This document shows positions 41,453 to 51,026 of a stretch of DNA of 64,000 bases, piece by piece. Positions within the stretch are counted from its first letter, which is position 1. Each line of letters starts with the position of its first letter. Source of the DNA: Acidimicrobiia bacterium (GTDB lineage Bacteria; Actinomycetota; Acidimicrobiia; Spongiisociales; UBA5794); contig JALSQW010000008.1 in NCBI GenBank assembly GCA_026985095.1, positions 124,001-188,000 on the forward strand, read 5' to 3'. A model generated the notes under the pieces. That model was given only the letters and a program-made list of their open reading frames with translations. It was not told where the DNA came from and searched no databases. Made by a program: the position numbers and the translations under genes.

Positions 41453-41898
41453 CGTGACCTCCGCGCGGGGTGGGGGATCGGACCGAGGCCGTCGCCGGAA
41501 CGGTGCCCGGCGAGCCTGCCGATCGAGACCGTCACGACCGCCTCCCCGGGGAGCATCTCGGGGATCGGCCAGCTCGACGCCCGGTACTTGTCGACGAACA
41601 GTGCCGCCACCTCTGCTTCGAATCCGGGGTCCGTCACCACCGACGCGGTCCCCCACACGGTGACGGCCTCCCATTCGCCCATCAGCTCATCGAACCTGGT
41701 CACGGTCACGCACACGTCGGGCTTCTTCAGCACCGCGTCGAGGCGAGGCCCCGGGCGAGTGCGGAAGACGATCCGATCTCCGAACAGGACGAAGAACACG
41801 GGCGACACGTACGGCTCCGAGTCGATGATCGTCCCCAGATGGGCGACCTCCACCTCGGTCAGGATCTCGTGGCAGCGTTCGAGGGAGATCTCCGGCAT
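41449..41898 (-). CDS. Pyridoxamine 5'-phosphate oxidase-family flavoprotein
   Basis: This 149-residue protein has the split-barrel flavin fold: V-A-H-L-G-T, Y-V-S-P-V-F-F, a central strand and W-E-A-V-T-V-W-G-T-A. Short PPOX-like proteins bind F420, FMN or heme; the cofactor here is not certain. The start is supported by a TAGGCT element 7 nt upstream. It is co-translated with the PAC2 gene. Confidence 0.85.
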   Translation of the reverse strand: MPEISLERCHEILTEVEVAHLGTIIDSEPYVSPVFFVLFGDRIVFRTRPGPRLDAVLKKPDVCVTVTRFDELMGEWEAVTVWGTASVVTDPGFEAEVAALFVDKYRASSWPIPEMLPGEAVVTVSIGRLAGHRSGDGLGPIPHPARRSR

Positions 41899-41905
41899 GC
41901 CCCGA

Positions 41906-41911
41906 AGCCTA
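41906..41911 (-). promoter_or_regulatory. -10 element (TAGGCT), leaderless start at 41898
   Basis: TAGGCT on the minus strand, 7 nt before ATG 41898. Confidence 0.45.
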
Positions 41912-41943
41912 CGACGCCGATCGGCTCGTCGCGGCGCGGATCG

Positions 41944-42450
41944 TTACAGGTACAGGCCCGAAGGGGTCTCTTCCGCCTTCGCTTCGAGGGCCTGCTTCCG
42001 CCGGAGCTGTTCGAGCTGGGCGGCAGCCGACACCTGTTGGGACCACAGGGACGCCTGGATGCCGTGGAACAACCCTTCGAGCCATCCGACGAGCTGAGCC
42101 TGTGCCAGTCGCAGCTCCGACTCCGAGGGAGCTTCCGCCTGCAGCGGCAGGAAGATCGCGTCGACCTCGTCGCGAAGCTCGTCCGACAGCGCCTCCTTCA
42201 GCTCGTCGAGGGATCCCTCGTAGATCTTGACGAGGCGCCGACGGCCGGCTTCGTCGAGGGGTGCCTGGCGCACTTCCTCGAGCATCGCACGGGTCATCGA
42301 GGCGATGCGCATCAGCTTGCTCGGTTCGGCCACCAAGGCCGGCGGCGAGACGGTGGGCGCCTCCTCGGTCGCCGTCGGGGGATCCACCACCTCGGGGGTG
42401 AGCGGCGTCGATCCTGTCGGGGTTTCGTCGGTGAGCGGTTCGTGGGACAT
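41944..42450 (-). CDS. bpa: Bacterial proteasome activator Bpa (DUF2587)
   Basis: This 168-residue protein has a disordered N-terminus (about 1-40), a four-helix core including E-G-L-F-H-G-I-Q-A and L-W-S-Q-Q, and ends G-L-Y-L. Mycobacterial Bpa/PafE ends G-Q-Y-L, a motif that docks into the 20S proteasome alpha ring. Bpa opens the gate without ATP. Its presence implies a proteasome elsewhere in the genome. A TATGCT element is 6 nt upstream of the start. Confidence 0.9.
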   Translation of the reverse strand: MSHEPLTDETPTGSTPLTPEVVDPPTATEEAPTVSPPALVAEPSKLMRIASMTRAMLEEVRQAPLDEAGRRRLVKIYEGSLDELKEALSDELRDEVDAIFLPLQAEAPSESELRLAQAQLVGWLEGLFHGIQASLWSQQVSAAAQLEQLRRKQALEAKAEETPSGLYL

Positions 42451-42456
42451 GACGCA

Positions 42457-42462
42457 AGCATA
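42457..42462 (-). promoter_or_regulatory. -10 element (TATGCT), leaderless start of bpa
   Basis: TATGCT on the minus strand, 6 nt before ATG 42450. Confidence 0.45.
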
Positions 42463-42488
42463 CGCCGACGAGGACCGGTCCGACGCGG

Positions 42489-42494
42489 TAGCCT
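42489..42494 (+). promoter_or_regulatory. -10 element (TAGCCT), leaderless start at 42501
   Basis: TAGCCT lies 6 nt before GTG 42501. Confidence 0.45.
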
Positions 42495-42500
42495 GCCGAG

Positions 42501-45065
42501 GTGGAGGGAAGCGACCGCGCAGGGGAGACCGGCGATGGTAGCCCGCGCCCGAAACGACGCCTGTTGCGCCGTCTCGGGCTCACCGCGGCGGTGATCGTCG
42601 CCCTCACCGCCGTCACCATCGCGGCGGTGTTCGTCGTCGGCCCGAGACGGGCGCTCCCGCAGATCGACGGGGTCCTGCCGGTCGATGGACTCCACGGCGA
42701 GGTGCGGGTCGTCCGCGACGCCCTCGGCGTGCCGTACGTCGAAGCGTCCGACACCCACGACCTGTTCTTCGCCCAAGGATGGGTCCACGCCCAGGAACGG
42801 TTCTGGCAGATGGACGTCTGGCGCCACATCGGTGCGGGAACGTTGGCGGAGATGTTCGGCGCCGATCAGGTCGAGACCGATGCGTTCTTGCGGACGATGG
42901 GGTGGCGACGACTCGCCGAAGCCCAGTACGCCGCCATGCCCGACGCCGAACGGCAGGTGCTCGACGCCTACACCGCCGGCGTCAACGCCTACCTCGCGAC
43001 CCGCTCTCCGTCTCGGCTCGCCTTCGAGTACTCGCTGCTCGATCTGCTCAACCGGTCCTACGACCCGGCACCCTGGACGCCCGAGGACAGCCTCACGTGG
43101 GGCAAGGTGATGGCGTGGGATCTCGGCGGCAACCTCGGGGCGGAGATCGATCGGGCCATGCTGGCGGGCGTGCTCGGTCCGGACCGGGTCGATCGCCTCT
43201 ACCCGAGCTACCCCGAGACGAACCCGGTGATCGTTCCCTCGACGGACCGGGATGTCTCTCCGGCCGCCTCTCTCCGGCTCTCGCCGGCGATGACCGCGGC
43301 GCTCGAACGCGTCGACGGGCGCCTCGGGGCGTTGCGGGCGTTGGCCGGCAGGGGAGATCCCGACGTCGGGATCGGATCGAACTCATGGGTCGTCTCCGGT
43401 CGGCTGACGGCGACCGGAGCACCGATCCTCGCCAACGACCCGCACCTGGGGATCCAGATCCCGTCGATCTGGTACCAGATCGGCCTCCGATGCCGACCGG
43501 TCTCCGCCGACTGCCCGTACGACGTGGTCGGCTTCTCGTTCGCGGGTTCCCCGGGGATCGTGATCGGACACAACGCCCGGATCGCATGGGGTTTCACGAA
43601 CCTGGGTCCCGACGTTCAGGACCTGTACATCGAGAAGATCGATCCGAACGACCCGGATCGCTACCGGGTCGGCGAACGATGGGTCGACATGGAGGTTCGG
43701 GTCGAGACGATCGACGTGGCCGGTGGAGACCCCGTCCAGATCCGCGTTCGGTCCACCCGCCACGGTCCGGTCATCTCCGACGTCTACGGCCCACTGTCGG
43801 ACTTCGACGCCGCCGGGGTCGAACGGCCCGAGCCGTACGCGGTGGCACTGCGATGGACGGCACTCGACGACGTGCCCAGCATCCTCGAACCCCTACTCGG
43901 ACTGAACCGCGCCACCGACTGGGAGTCGTTCCGTGCCGCCTTGGAGCGCTTCGACGCCCCGGCGCAGAACGTCGTCTACGCCGACGTCGACGGCCACATC
44001 GGCTACCAGGCACCCGGGCGCATCCCGATCCGCCGCAGCGGAGACGGCACGTTGCCCGTCCCCGGCTGGACCGACCGCTACGAGTGGGAAGGCTTCGTCC
44101 CCTACGACGACCTGCCGCGCCTGTTCGATCCCGAAGCCGGCTACATCGTGACGGCCAACAACGCGGTCGTCGACGGCGGCTACCCCTACCTGCTGACCAC
44201 CGACTGGAACTACGGGTACCGGGCCCGACGCATCGACGATCTCCTCTCGTCGAATCCGGGGCTCACCCTTCGGGACCATGGCTGGATCCAGTTCGATACC
44301 TACGACCTGTGGGCCGAGGAACTCGTCCCGGCCCTCCTGGCGGTCACCAGCTCCGGGTTCGACGACACCGATACCGAGGCGAGACGGATCCTCGCCGCGT
44401 GGGACCGCCACGACGACGCCGACTCCGCCGGTGCCGCCATCTTCAACGTCACCTGGCGACGGATCCTCGCCAACACCTTCCAGGACGAGCTCCCGGTGGA
44501 TCGATGGCCGATCGGCGCGTCGCGATGGGTGACGGTCGTGTCCGATCTGCTCACGACCCCCGACGACGCGTTCTGGGACGACATCTCCACCCCCGAACGC
44601 GAGAACCGCGACGCGATCCTCCGGCGTTCGTTCCTCGAATCCGTCGACGAGCTCACCGACCGGTTCGGGAACCGACCCGAGGAATGGCGCTGGGGAGACC
44701 TCCACACCTCCACCTTCGTCAACCAGACCCTCGGCAGTACCGGGATCGGGCTCGTCGACGCCCGGTTCAATCGGGGAGCGTTCGCCACGTCGGGGAGCAA
44801 GGACGCCGTCAACGCCACCGGCTGGACCGCCACCGACGGTTATGCGGTCGACTGGGTCCCGTCGATGCGGATGCTGGTCGACCTCGGCGACCTGGACCGG
44901 TCCCTGACCGTGCACACGACCGGCCAGTCCGGCCACATCGCGTCGCCGCACTACGACGACATGATCGATCGGTGGCTGCGGGGCGACTACTACCCGATGT
45001 GGTGGGCGCCATCGTCGATCGCGGCGGATGCCCGATCGACCCTGGTGCTGGTCCCGGGGGGATAG
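42501..45065 (+). CDS. Penicillin acylase-family Ntn hydrolase
   Basis: This 854-residue protein has an N-terminal membrane helix or signal (about 25-47), an alpha chain with A-Q-G-W-V-H-A-Q-E-R, and the autoprocessing site G292-S293-N-S-W. Ser293 becomes the N-terminal nucleophile of the beta chain. A later R-Y-E-W-E-G region and a conserved Asn/Arg framework follow. Relatives cleave penicillins, cephalosporins or acyl-homoserine lactones, so quorum quenching or lipid deacylation are possible. The GTG start is supported by a -10 hexamer 6 nt upstream. Confidence 0.92.
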   Translation: MEGSDRAGETGDGSPRPKRRLLRRLGLTAAVIVALTAVTIAAVFVVGPRRALPQIDGVLPVDGLHGEVRVVRDALGVPYVEASDTHDLFFAQGWVHAQERFWQMDVWRHIGAGTLAEMFGADQVETDAFLRTMGWRRLAEAQYAAMPDAERQVLDAYTAGVNAYLATRSPSRLAFEYSLLDLLNRSYDPAPWTPEDSLTWGKVMAWDLGGNLGAEIDRAMLAGVLGPDRVDRLYPSYPETNPVIVPSTDRDVSPAASLRLSPAMTAALERVDGRLGALRALAGRGDPDVGIGSNSWVVSGRLTATGAPILANDPHLGIQIPSIWYQIGLRCRPVSADCPYDVVGFSFAGSPGIVIGHNARIAWGFTNLGPDVQDLYIEKIDPNDPDRYRVGERWVDMEVRVETIDVAGGDPVQIRVRSTRHGPVISDVYGPLSDFDAAGVERPEPYAVALRWTALDDVPSILEPLLGLNRATDWESFRAALERFDAPAQNVVYADVDGHIGYQAPGRIPIRRSGDGTLPVPGWTDRYEWEGFVPYDDLPRLFDPEAGYIVTANNAVVDGGYPYLLTTDWNYGYRARRIDDLLSSNPGLTLRDHGWIQFDTYDLWAEELVPALLAVTSSGFDDTDTEARRILAAWDRHDDADSAGAAIFNVTWRRILANTFQDELPVDRWPIGASRWVTVVSDLLTTPDDAFWDDISTPERENRDAILRRSFLESVDELTDRFGNRPEEWRWGDLHTSTFVNQTLGSTGIGLVDARFNRGAFATSGSKDAVNATGWTATDGYAVDWVPSMRMLVDLGDLDRSLTVHTTGQSGHIASPHYDDMIDRWLRGDYYPMWWAPSSIAADARSTLVLVPGG

Positions 45066-45085
45066 CACGGATCGGCCGCGGCCGT

Positions 45086-46645
45086 CTACGCGACGGTGAA
45101 CTCGATCGTGTGCCAGCCGGTCGCCCCGTCGGGACGAGGATCGTGACGCTCCTCGGTCTGGGTGACCCCGGTTCCGTCGGTCGCCCTGACCCGGAGCCGG
45201 TGCCTTCCGACAGACGCATCGATGGGCAGCATCCACTGCACCCAGGCGTCTTCGGACAACGGCTCGGAGAGCTCAGCCTCCTGCCACGGTTCGTCGTCGA
45301 GCTGGACCTCGACCTTGGCGATCCCCCGAGTCGGTGCCCACGCGACACCGGCGGCGATCACCTCTCCGACGACGCGGCCCCCGAAGAGGGGACGATCGAT
45401 GCGCGACTGGGTCTTGATGGGGGCCTGCTTCGCCCATCCGCGGGGGATCCAGTACCCGTCGAACGCATCCCATGTGGTGAGCTCGATCTCCGCCAGCCAC
45501 TTGGTCGCCGACACGTACCCGTAGAGGCCGGGAACGATCAGTCGGGCCGGGAAGCCGTGCCGGCGCGGCAACGGCTCGCCGTTCATGCCGACCACGATGA
45601 GCGGGTCGCGACCGTCGAAGGCGGCCGCGGTCGGGAACCCCGCAGTCCATCCGTCGACCGACCGACCGACGATCTGTGATGCATCGGGGTGGACGCCGGC
45701 CGTCTCGAGCACGTCGACCAGGCGGACGCCCTGCCACTTGGCGTTCCCGACGAGGGTGTCCCCGACCGGGTTCGAGACACACGAGATGGTCACGTAGCGC
45801 TCGACCTGGGGCATCGAGAGCAGGTCGTCGTAGGTGAGTTCGAGCTCGCGATCGACCATACCGGTGACCTTCAGGGTCCAGGTCTCGGGGTCGACCACGG
45901 GAACCACGAGCGCCGTATCGACCCGGTAGAAACGCGGCTCACCGAGCACGATCGGCGTGAGTCCCGGGATGTCGAAGGCATGTTCCGCCGAGACCGGGAC
46001 GACTCTGATCTCGGGTTCGGGGAGGACCGCCGACACCCGCACCGCCTCCGAGCGACGGATGATGAGCTGCCGGCCTGCGATCGTCGCGACCAGCGCACCG
46101 GCGGCCACGGTCCCGAGCAACCCGACGAACCGGCGGCGCTCGATGACGTCCGGACCCGGAACCGCCGCCGCCGGGTTCGACGCAGACGATCTCCGGTCGG
46201 CGTCGAGGAGAAGACGCAACGCCAGGGCGCCGACGGCGGCCGCCGATGCGGTGGCGAGGATGGTGGCCGCCGGCGCGGACGCCCCCGAGGCGAGCTGGGC
46301 GGCGATCCCCACCAGCGCGAAGGCGGCGAACACGGCCGGACCGACCCACGGGCGGCGTGACGTGGCCCGACCGGTCACGGCGCCGACGACGAGCGCCACG
46401 ACGACCGTACCGATGGCGAGCGCGCCCTTGTCGGCGGTGCCCAGAACCGAGATGGCGGTCCGCGCCAGCCATCCCGGCGAGATGTCGACGATGACGGCTC
46501 CGATCGACGAGATCGCCGATGGGATCCCGGGGGACAGGCCGGCCGCGAACTCGGTGATCCCCAGCGCGAGACCTGCCGCCGCCGCACCGGACCACCCGGC
46601 GCGACGCGGCACGATCGCCTCGGTGGTGGGGCTCGTGTCGCTCAT
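45086..46645 (-). CDS. Membrane-anchored molybdopterin oxidoreductase (sulfite oxidase family)
   Basis: This 519-residue protein starts with about four membrane helices (residues 18-145). A basic E-R-R-R-F-V-G-L-L-G segment and another helix (about 170-192) follow. The sulfite-oxidase Mo-binding domain has Cys289 in T-I-S-C-V-S-N-P-V-G as the Mo ligand. A C-terminal Mo-co dimerisation domain (about 410-519) has W-x-I-P-R-G-W-A near its start. YedY/MsrP and plant-type sulfite oxidases share this core. The catalytic domain would lie outside the membrane; the substrate is unknown. Confidence 0.9.
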   Translation of the reverse strand: MSDTSPTTEAIVPRRAGWSGAAAAGLALGITEFAAGLSPGIPSAISSIGAVIVDISPGWLARTAISVLGTADKGALAIGTVVVALVVGAVTGRATSRRPWVGPAVFAAFALVGIAAQLASGASAPAATILATASAAAVGALALRLLLDADRRSSASNPAAAVPGPDVIERRRFVGLLGTVAAGALVATIAGRQLIIRRSEAVRVSAVLPEPEIRVVPVSAEHAFDIPGLTPIVLGEPRFYRVDTALVVPVVDPETWTLKVTGMVDRELELTYDDLLSMPQVERYVTISCVSNPVGDTLVGNAKWQGVRLVDVLETAGVHPDASQIVGRSVDGWTAGFPTAAAFDGRDPLIVVGMNGEPLPRRHGFPARLIVPGLYGYVSATKWLAEIELTTWDAFDGYWIPRGWAKQAPIKTQSRIDRPLFGGRVVGEVIAAGVAWAPTRGIAKVEVQLDDEPWQEAELSEPLSEDAWVQWMLPIDASVGRHRLRVRATDGTGVTQTEERHDPRPDGATGWHTIEFTVA

Positions 46646-46698
46646 CGGCGACAGTCAACCATCTCCACGGCGTTTCGGGAGACACCGGCGGGCGAAGT

Positions 46699-48453
46699 TC
46701 ACGCTTTGTTCACCGGCCGGGCACGCTTGCCCCATGCCAGGAAACGCTCGCGCGGGAAGGTGTTGAGGACCCGGGACGCGGGAACCCATCCGCGTTGGGC
46801 GTTGCGAACCCCCCAGCGGATGTTGGCGAGCTCCGAGACGTGGTGGGCGTCGGTGTCGATCACGAACACGACGTCGTCACGGTCTCGGATCGAGAACAGC
46901 ACGTCGGCGGAGACGTCGAGCCGATCGAGGTGGGAGTTGATCTCGATGGCGGTGCCGGTCTCGGCGGCGACGTCGAAGACCTCGTCGAGATCGAGCTCGA
47001 TCCCCGGGCGGATCCCGATCCGACGTCCCGTGAGGTGCCCGATGGCGTCGACGGCACGGTGACGCATCGCAGCGACGATGCGGGCGGTCTGCTGGTCGCG
47101 GGGGAGGTCGAAGGACGAGTGCACACTGGCGACGCACCAATCGAAGGCCATGAGGAACTCGGCGTCGTAGTCGAGCGATCCGTCCTTGCCGATGTTCAGT
47201 TCGCTGCCGTGGAGGATCGTCAGGTCCGGGTAGCGCTCCCTCAGATCTTCGATCCGGGCCCGCTGCTGGAGCACCTCGTCTCGCGACAGGCCGTTGATCG
47301 TCAGGTTCTCGGCGTGGTCGGTGATCGCGACGTACTCGAGCCCGCGCTCGACCGCTGCAGCCACCATCTCCTCCAGCGTGCTCCTCCCGTCGCCCGACCA
47401 CGCCGAGTGCACGTGCAGGTCGCCGACGATGTCGTCGACGGCCACGACCTTCGGCAACGTCCCGGCGAGCCCGGCTTCGATCTCGCCGCGGTCCTCACGC
47501 AGCGGCGGAAGGATGGGCGGCAGGTCGAGCGCCGCGTAGATGTCCTCCTCGGTGGACGACGCGACCACTTCGCCCCCATCGGTCTCCGACAGCGCGTACT
47601 CGTTCAACGTCCAGCCATGCTCGAGCGCGAGCTGCCGGAGATGGATGTTGTGCGCCTTCGATCCGGTGAAGTACAGCAGCGCCGCCCCGTACTGGTCTGC
47701 GCCGACGACCCGCACGTCGACCTGCATCCGGGTCGTCGTGACGATCGAGGTCTTCGTCTCCCCTTGGACGATGACCTCGGCGACCAGCGGGAGTCCCACG
47801 AAGGCCTCCATCACGCTCGCCGGGTCGGCGGAGGCGACGATGATGTCGAGGTCGCCGATGGTCTCGCGGAACCTGCGCAAGCTCCCGGCGTACTCGACCC
47901 GGTCGACCGCGGGAAGGCCGCCGAGCGCGGCGACGATGTCCTCTGCGAGCGGGAGCGCGTCGGCGATGGGTGTGCGATGCTCCTCGCCGTGCAGGCCGAG
48001 CCGTTCGATCGCCTTGCCGATCTTCTGCTCGGTCTTGGCTGACATGCGAGGGAGCTCTTGGATCCGATGCTCCTCGATGGCGCGTTGGAGATCCTCGATC
48101 GTCTCGACGCCGAGGCGCCGCCACAACAGGAGCACCGTCTTGGGCCCGACACCGGGGATCCTCATCAGCTCGAGCAGCCCAGGCGGGTACTTCTGTCGCA
48201 GCCGATCGAGCTTGCCGATGTGTCCCGTTTCGACGAACTCCCGGATCCGGCGGGCCGTGTGGTCACCGATCCCCTCGATCGCCTTCAGCTCGTCGAGACC
48301 CAGCTCGGCCACGTCGACGCCGGCAGTGCGGATCGCGTCAATCGCCTTGTCGTAGGCCCGAACCCTGAAGGCCTGGGCGGAGCCTTCGTCGAGCTTCTCC
48401 AGCTCGGCGAGCTCCCGCAGGGCCTGGATGATCTCCTCGTTGCTCCGCCGCAT
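46699..48453 (-). CDS. polX: PolX-family DNA polymerase with PHP exonuclease domain
   Basis: This 584-residue protein has N-terminal helix-hairpin-helix motifs (I-E-G-I-G-D-H, I-P-G-V-G-P-K-T), a nucleotidyltransferase core with G-S-L-R-R and G-D-L-D-I-I, and a C-terminal PHP domain. PHP metal residues are in D-L-H-V-H-S, T-D-H-A-E, H-G-S-E, and D-T-D-A-H-H. It acts in gap-filling base excision repair with 3'-5' exonuclease activity. A TACCTT element is 7 nt upstream of the start. Confidence 0.95.
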   Translation of the reverse strand: MRRSNEEIIQALRELAELEKLDEGSAQAFRVRAYDKAIDAIRTAGVDVAELGLDELKAIEGIGDHTARRIREFVETGHIGKLDRLRQKYPPGLLELMRIPGVGPKTVLLLWRRLGVETIEDLQRAIEEHRIQELPRMSAKTEQKIGKAIERLGLHGEEHRTPIADALPLAEDIVAALGGLPAVDRVEYAGSLRRFRETIGDLDIIVASADPASVMEAFVGLPLVAEVIVQGETKTSIVTTTRMQVDVRVVGADQYGAALLYFTGSKAHNIHLRQLALEHGWTLNEYALSETDGGEVVASSTEEDIYAALDLPPILPPLREDRGEIEAGLAGTLPKVVAVDDIVGDLHVHSAWSGDGRSTLEEMVAAAVERGLEYVAITDHAENLTINGLSRDEVLQQRARIEDLRERYPDLTILHGSELNIGKDGSLDYDAEFLMAFDWCVASVHSSFDLPRDQQTARIVAAMRHRAVDAIGHLTGRRIGIRPGIELDLDEVFDVAAETGTAIEINSHLDRLDVSADVLFSIRDRDDVVFVIDTDAHHVSELANIRWGVRNAQRGWVPASRVLNTFPRERFLAWGKRARPVNKA

Positions 48454-48460
48454 CGGACTG

Positions 48461-48466
48461 AAGGTA
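48461..48466 (-). promoter_or_regulatory. -10 element (TACCTT), leaderless start of polX
   Basis: TACCTT on the minus strand, 7 nt before ATG 48453. Confidence 0.45.
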
Positions 48467-48480
48467 CCCGGACGCGCCGG

Positions 48481-49485
48481 TCAGAACACGTACAGGCCGT
48501 ACGCGACGAAGGCGACGAGGAGGAGGACCCCTTCGAGCCGGACGATCCGCTGGCCGGTGAACGCGAACAGCCCGGCCATGAACGACGCCGCCACCATGAG
48601 GCCGACGATGATCGGCGTGACGTCGACGAGCGGGCCGGGGCCGATCGTGGCGGCCAGGCCGGCCACCCCCAACGAGTTGAAGATGTTCGAACCCAAGATG
48701 TTGCCCAAGATCAGATCGGATTCCCCATGACGGGCAGCGGCGATGGCCGCAGACAGCTCAGGCAGGCTCGTACCGACGCCGGTCATGAGCCCGAGGAAGG
48801 CGGCCGACAGTCCGAACCGCTCGCCGAGGCCGATGGCACCGTCCAGGAGCTGGTCGGCGGCGACCAACGTGATCCCCAGCGCGACGATCCCGATCACGAG
48901 CTCGCGGCCGACGTCGGATCGGAGACGCCGGAAGCGGCTTTCGAGCGCGGCCTCGGTCGTGGGTTCGCCGTCGGCTTCGGTCTCGTCGCCTCCCAGTTCC
49001 TCCTCGATCTCGGCGAGGACGGCGTCGGGATCCTCCGACGCCCAGCGTGCCATCAACGTGGTCGCGACCCCCAACGACCCCAACAGGAGGAGCCCTTGCC
49101 ACAGCTCGGGATGACCCCCGGCGAGGACCGCGGCGAGGGTGACCACCGACGCGAACATGAGGGCCCCCTCGCGGCGGATGACCGCCCTCCGCGACGCGAT
49201 GGGGGTCAGCAGCGCGGCCGCCCCGAGCACGAGCGACACGTTGGCGGTGTTCGAGCTGGTGACGTTCGATACGGCGAGGTCGATGTTGCCCTCGAGCGCC
49301 GCGAGGCCCGACACGAGGAACTCGGGGACCGATGTGCCGAAGCCGACGATGACCGCCCCGATCAGGATGACCGAGACCCCGAGCGAACGCGAGACACGGA
49401 TCGAGGATCGGACCATGCGATCCGCGGCGAGCACCAGGACGACGAGACCGACGACCGCCTGGATGATGTCAACCATGCCGGTCAC
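48481..49485 (-). CDS. Sodium/calcium exchanger (CaCA) family antiporter
   Basis: This 334-residue protein has ten membrane helices in two inverted halves. Each carries an alpha-repeat: G-F-G-T-S-V-P-E-F near residue 50 and G-V-G-T-S-L-P-E near 240. An acidic loop of about 40 residues separates the halves. This is the YrbG/CaxA-like layout for Ca2+ or Na+ exchange. The annotated start is GTG; a second ATG four codons on is possible. It diverges from nhaA, so two cation transporters are side by side. Confidence 0.9.
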   Translation of the reverse strand: MTGMVDIIQAVVGLVVLVLAADRMVRSSIRVSRSLGVSVILIGAVIVGFGTSVPEFLVSGLAALEGNIDLAVSNVTSSNTANVSLVLGAAALLTPIASRRAVIRREGALMFASVVTLAAVLAGGHPELWQGLLLLGSLGVATTLMARWASEDPDAVLAEIEEELGGDETEADGEPTTEAALESRFRRLRSDVGRELVIGIVALGITLVAADQLLDGAIGLGERFGLSAAFLGLMTGVGTSLPELSAAIAAARHGESDLILGNILGSNIFNSLGVAGLAATIGPGPLVDVTPIIVGLMVAASFMAGLFAFTGQRIVRLEGVLLLVAFVAYGLYVF

Positions 49486-49573
49486 CCATGGTCAGGCATG
49501 CTACCGGCGGGCCCCCACGCCTTATCCCGCCATGCGCGTGGCCGACCGAGACGCTAGCTAACCTCGGAGCATC

Positions 49574-51001
49574 ATGACCCCAGACACCGAACGCGTCCAC
49601 AAGACCTGGCTGCACTCGGACCGGTACATCCCCCGGCGTTTCGTTCGGCCCGCCATGCAGTTCATGGAGACGGAGTCCGCCGGCGGCATCGTCCTCATCG
49701 TGGCCGCCGCCGTCGCGATCATCTGGGCCAACTCGCCGCTGTGGGAGTCCTATTTCCGGTTCTGGGAGACCCACCTGACGATCGAGGTCGGCTCCTGGTT
49801 CCACTTCAACGAGTCACTCAAGGATCTCGTCAACGACGGCTTGATGGCGATCTTCTTCTTCGTCGTCGGTCTCGAGATCAAGCGGGAGCTGGTGGTCGGG
49901 GAGCTCAACGAACCGAAGAAGGCAGCCCTGCCGGCGATGGCGGCGATCGGCGGCATGATCGTCCCTGCGCTGATCTACACCGGGTTCATCCTCTCGTCGG
50001 GGGGCGGCGAGGCCATCAAGGGATGGGGCATCCCGATGGCGACCGACATCGCCTTCTCCGTCGGCATCCTGGCGCTCCTGGGATCCCGCGTCTCGATCGG
50101 CGCGAAGCTGTTCCTCTTGGCGTTGGCGATCGTCGACGACCTCGGCGCCATCATCGTGATCGCCGTGTTCTACACCGAGTCGCTCCAGTTCGCATGGCTG
50201 CTGGCGGCCATCGCGGGCCTGGCATTGGTGGCCGTGGCCGGGAAGGTCGGGATCAGGACGTACCTGTTCTACGGGACGATCGCCCTGTTCGTATGGTTCG
50301 CCGTGCTCGAATCGGGCGTGCATGCCACCATCGCGGGCGTCGCTCTAGGGCTGCTCACACCCGTCCATGCGCTCTATTCGGACGAGGAGTTCCGACGCAA
50401 GGCACGCTGGATCCTGGAACGGTTCGACATGGACGCCGCGGCGCCGAACTCGAAGGCTCGCCTCGACGAAGACGCCCTTCAGCTCGCCGCCGTCGCCACC
50501 GAATCGGTGCCGCCGCTCAACCGCCTCGAACATCGTCTCCACGGCTACTCGTCGTTCCTCATCATCCCCATCTTCGCCCTCGCCAATGCCGGCGTCCGGT
50601 TCATCGGCCTCGACATGGGCACCGTGGTGACCAGCCCGGTGATGCTCGGCGTCGCCTTCGGCTTGATGATCGGAAAGCCCGTCGGGATCGTCGGAGCCAC
50701 CTGGCTGGCCGTGAAGATGAAGCTCGGTGAGCTGCCCCGGCGCACGGACTTCAAGAAGGTCGTCGGGCTCGGGTTCATCGCCGGCATCGGATTCACGGTG
50801 TCGCTGTTCGTCACCGAACTGGCGTTCCGCGGTTCGGATCTGGCGGAGCTCTTCGGCGACGAGGCGAAGATCGGGATCTTCCTCGGGTCGTTCGTCGCCG
50901 GTTTGATCGGGTTCCTGATCCTCCGCTCCAACAAGACGCCGCAGGAGGAACTCGAGGACGCCAGGGAGGCCGTCGGCGTGGCCGCCGTCGCCGCCGACTG
51001 A
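49574..51001 (+). CDS. nhaA: Na+/H+ antiporter NhaA
   Basis: This 475-residue protein has the NhaA helices, including the ion-binding pair in A-I-V-D-D-L-G-A and the A-T-D-I-A-F motif. G-F-T-V-S-L-F occurs late in the protein. It exchanges Na+ for protons to control pH and salt. A TAACCT element is 9 nt upstream of the ATG. The C-terminal extension is acidic and poorly conserved. The putative selenoprotein gene starts 25 nt downstream, perhaps in the same transcript. Confidence 0.95.
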   Translation: MTPDTERVHKTWLHSDRYIPRRFVRPAMQFMETESAGGIVLIVAAAVAIIWANSPLWESYFRFWETHLTIEVGSWFHFNESLKDLVNDGLMAIFFFVVGLEIKRELVVGELNEPKKAALPAMAAIGGMIVPALIYTGFILSSGGGEAIKGWGIPMATDIAFSVGILALLGSRVSIGAKLFLLALAIVDDLGAIIVIAVFYTESLQFAWLLAAIAGLALVAVAGKVGIRTYLFYGTIALFVWFAVLESGVHATIAGVALGLLTPVHALYSDEEFRRKARWILERFDMDAAAPNSKARLDEDALQLAAVATESVPPLNRLEHRLHGYSSFLIIPIFALANAGVRFIGLDMGTVVTSPVMLGVAFGLMIGKPVGIVGATWLAVKMKLGELPRRTDFKKVVGLGFIAGIGFTVSLFVTELAFRGSDLAELFGDEAKIGIFLGSFVAGLIGFLILRSNKTPQEELEDAREAVGVAAVAAD

Positions 51002-51026
51002 TCCAGCCCCTGCCAGACTCGGTGAC

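Noticed and set aside
45073-45084. 12-bp perfect palindrome between convergent genes as a bidirectional terminator
   Set aside because: It is too short, has no loop and no T-tract; at this GC content such palindromes are expected by chance.
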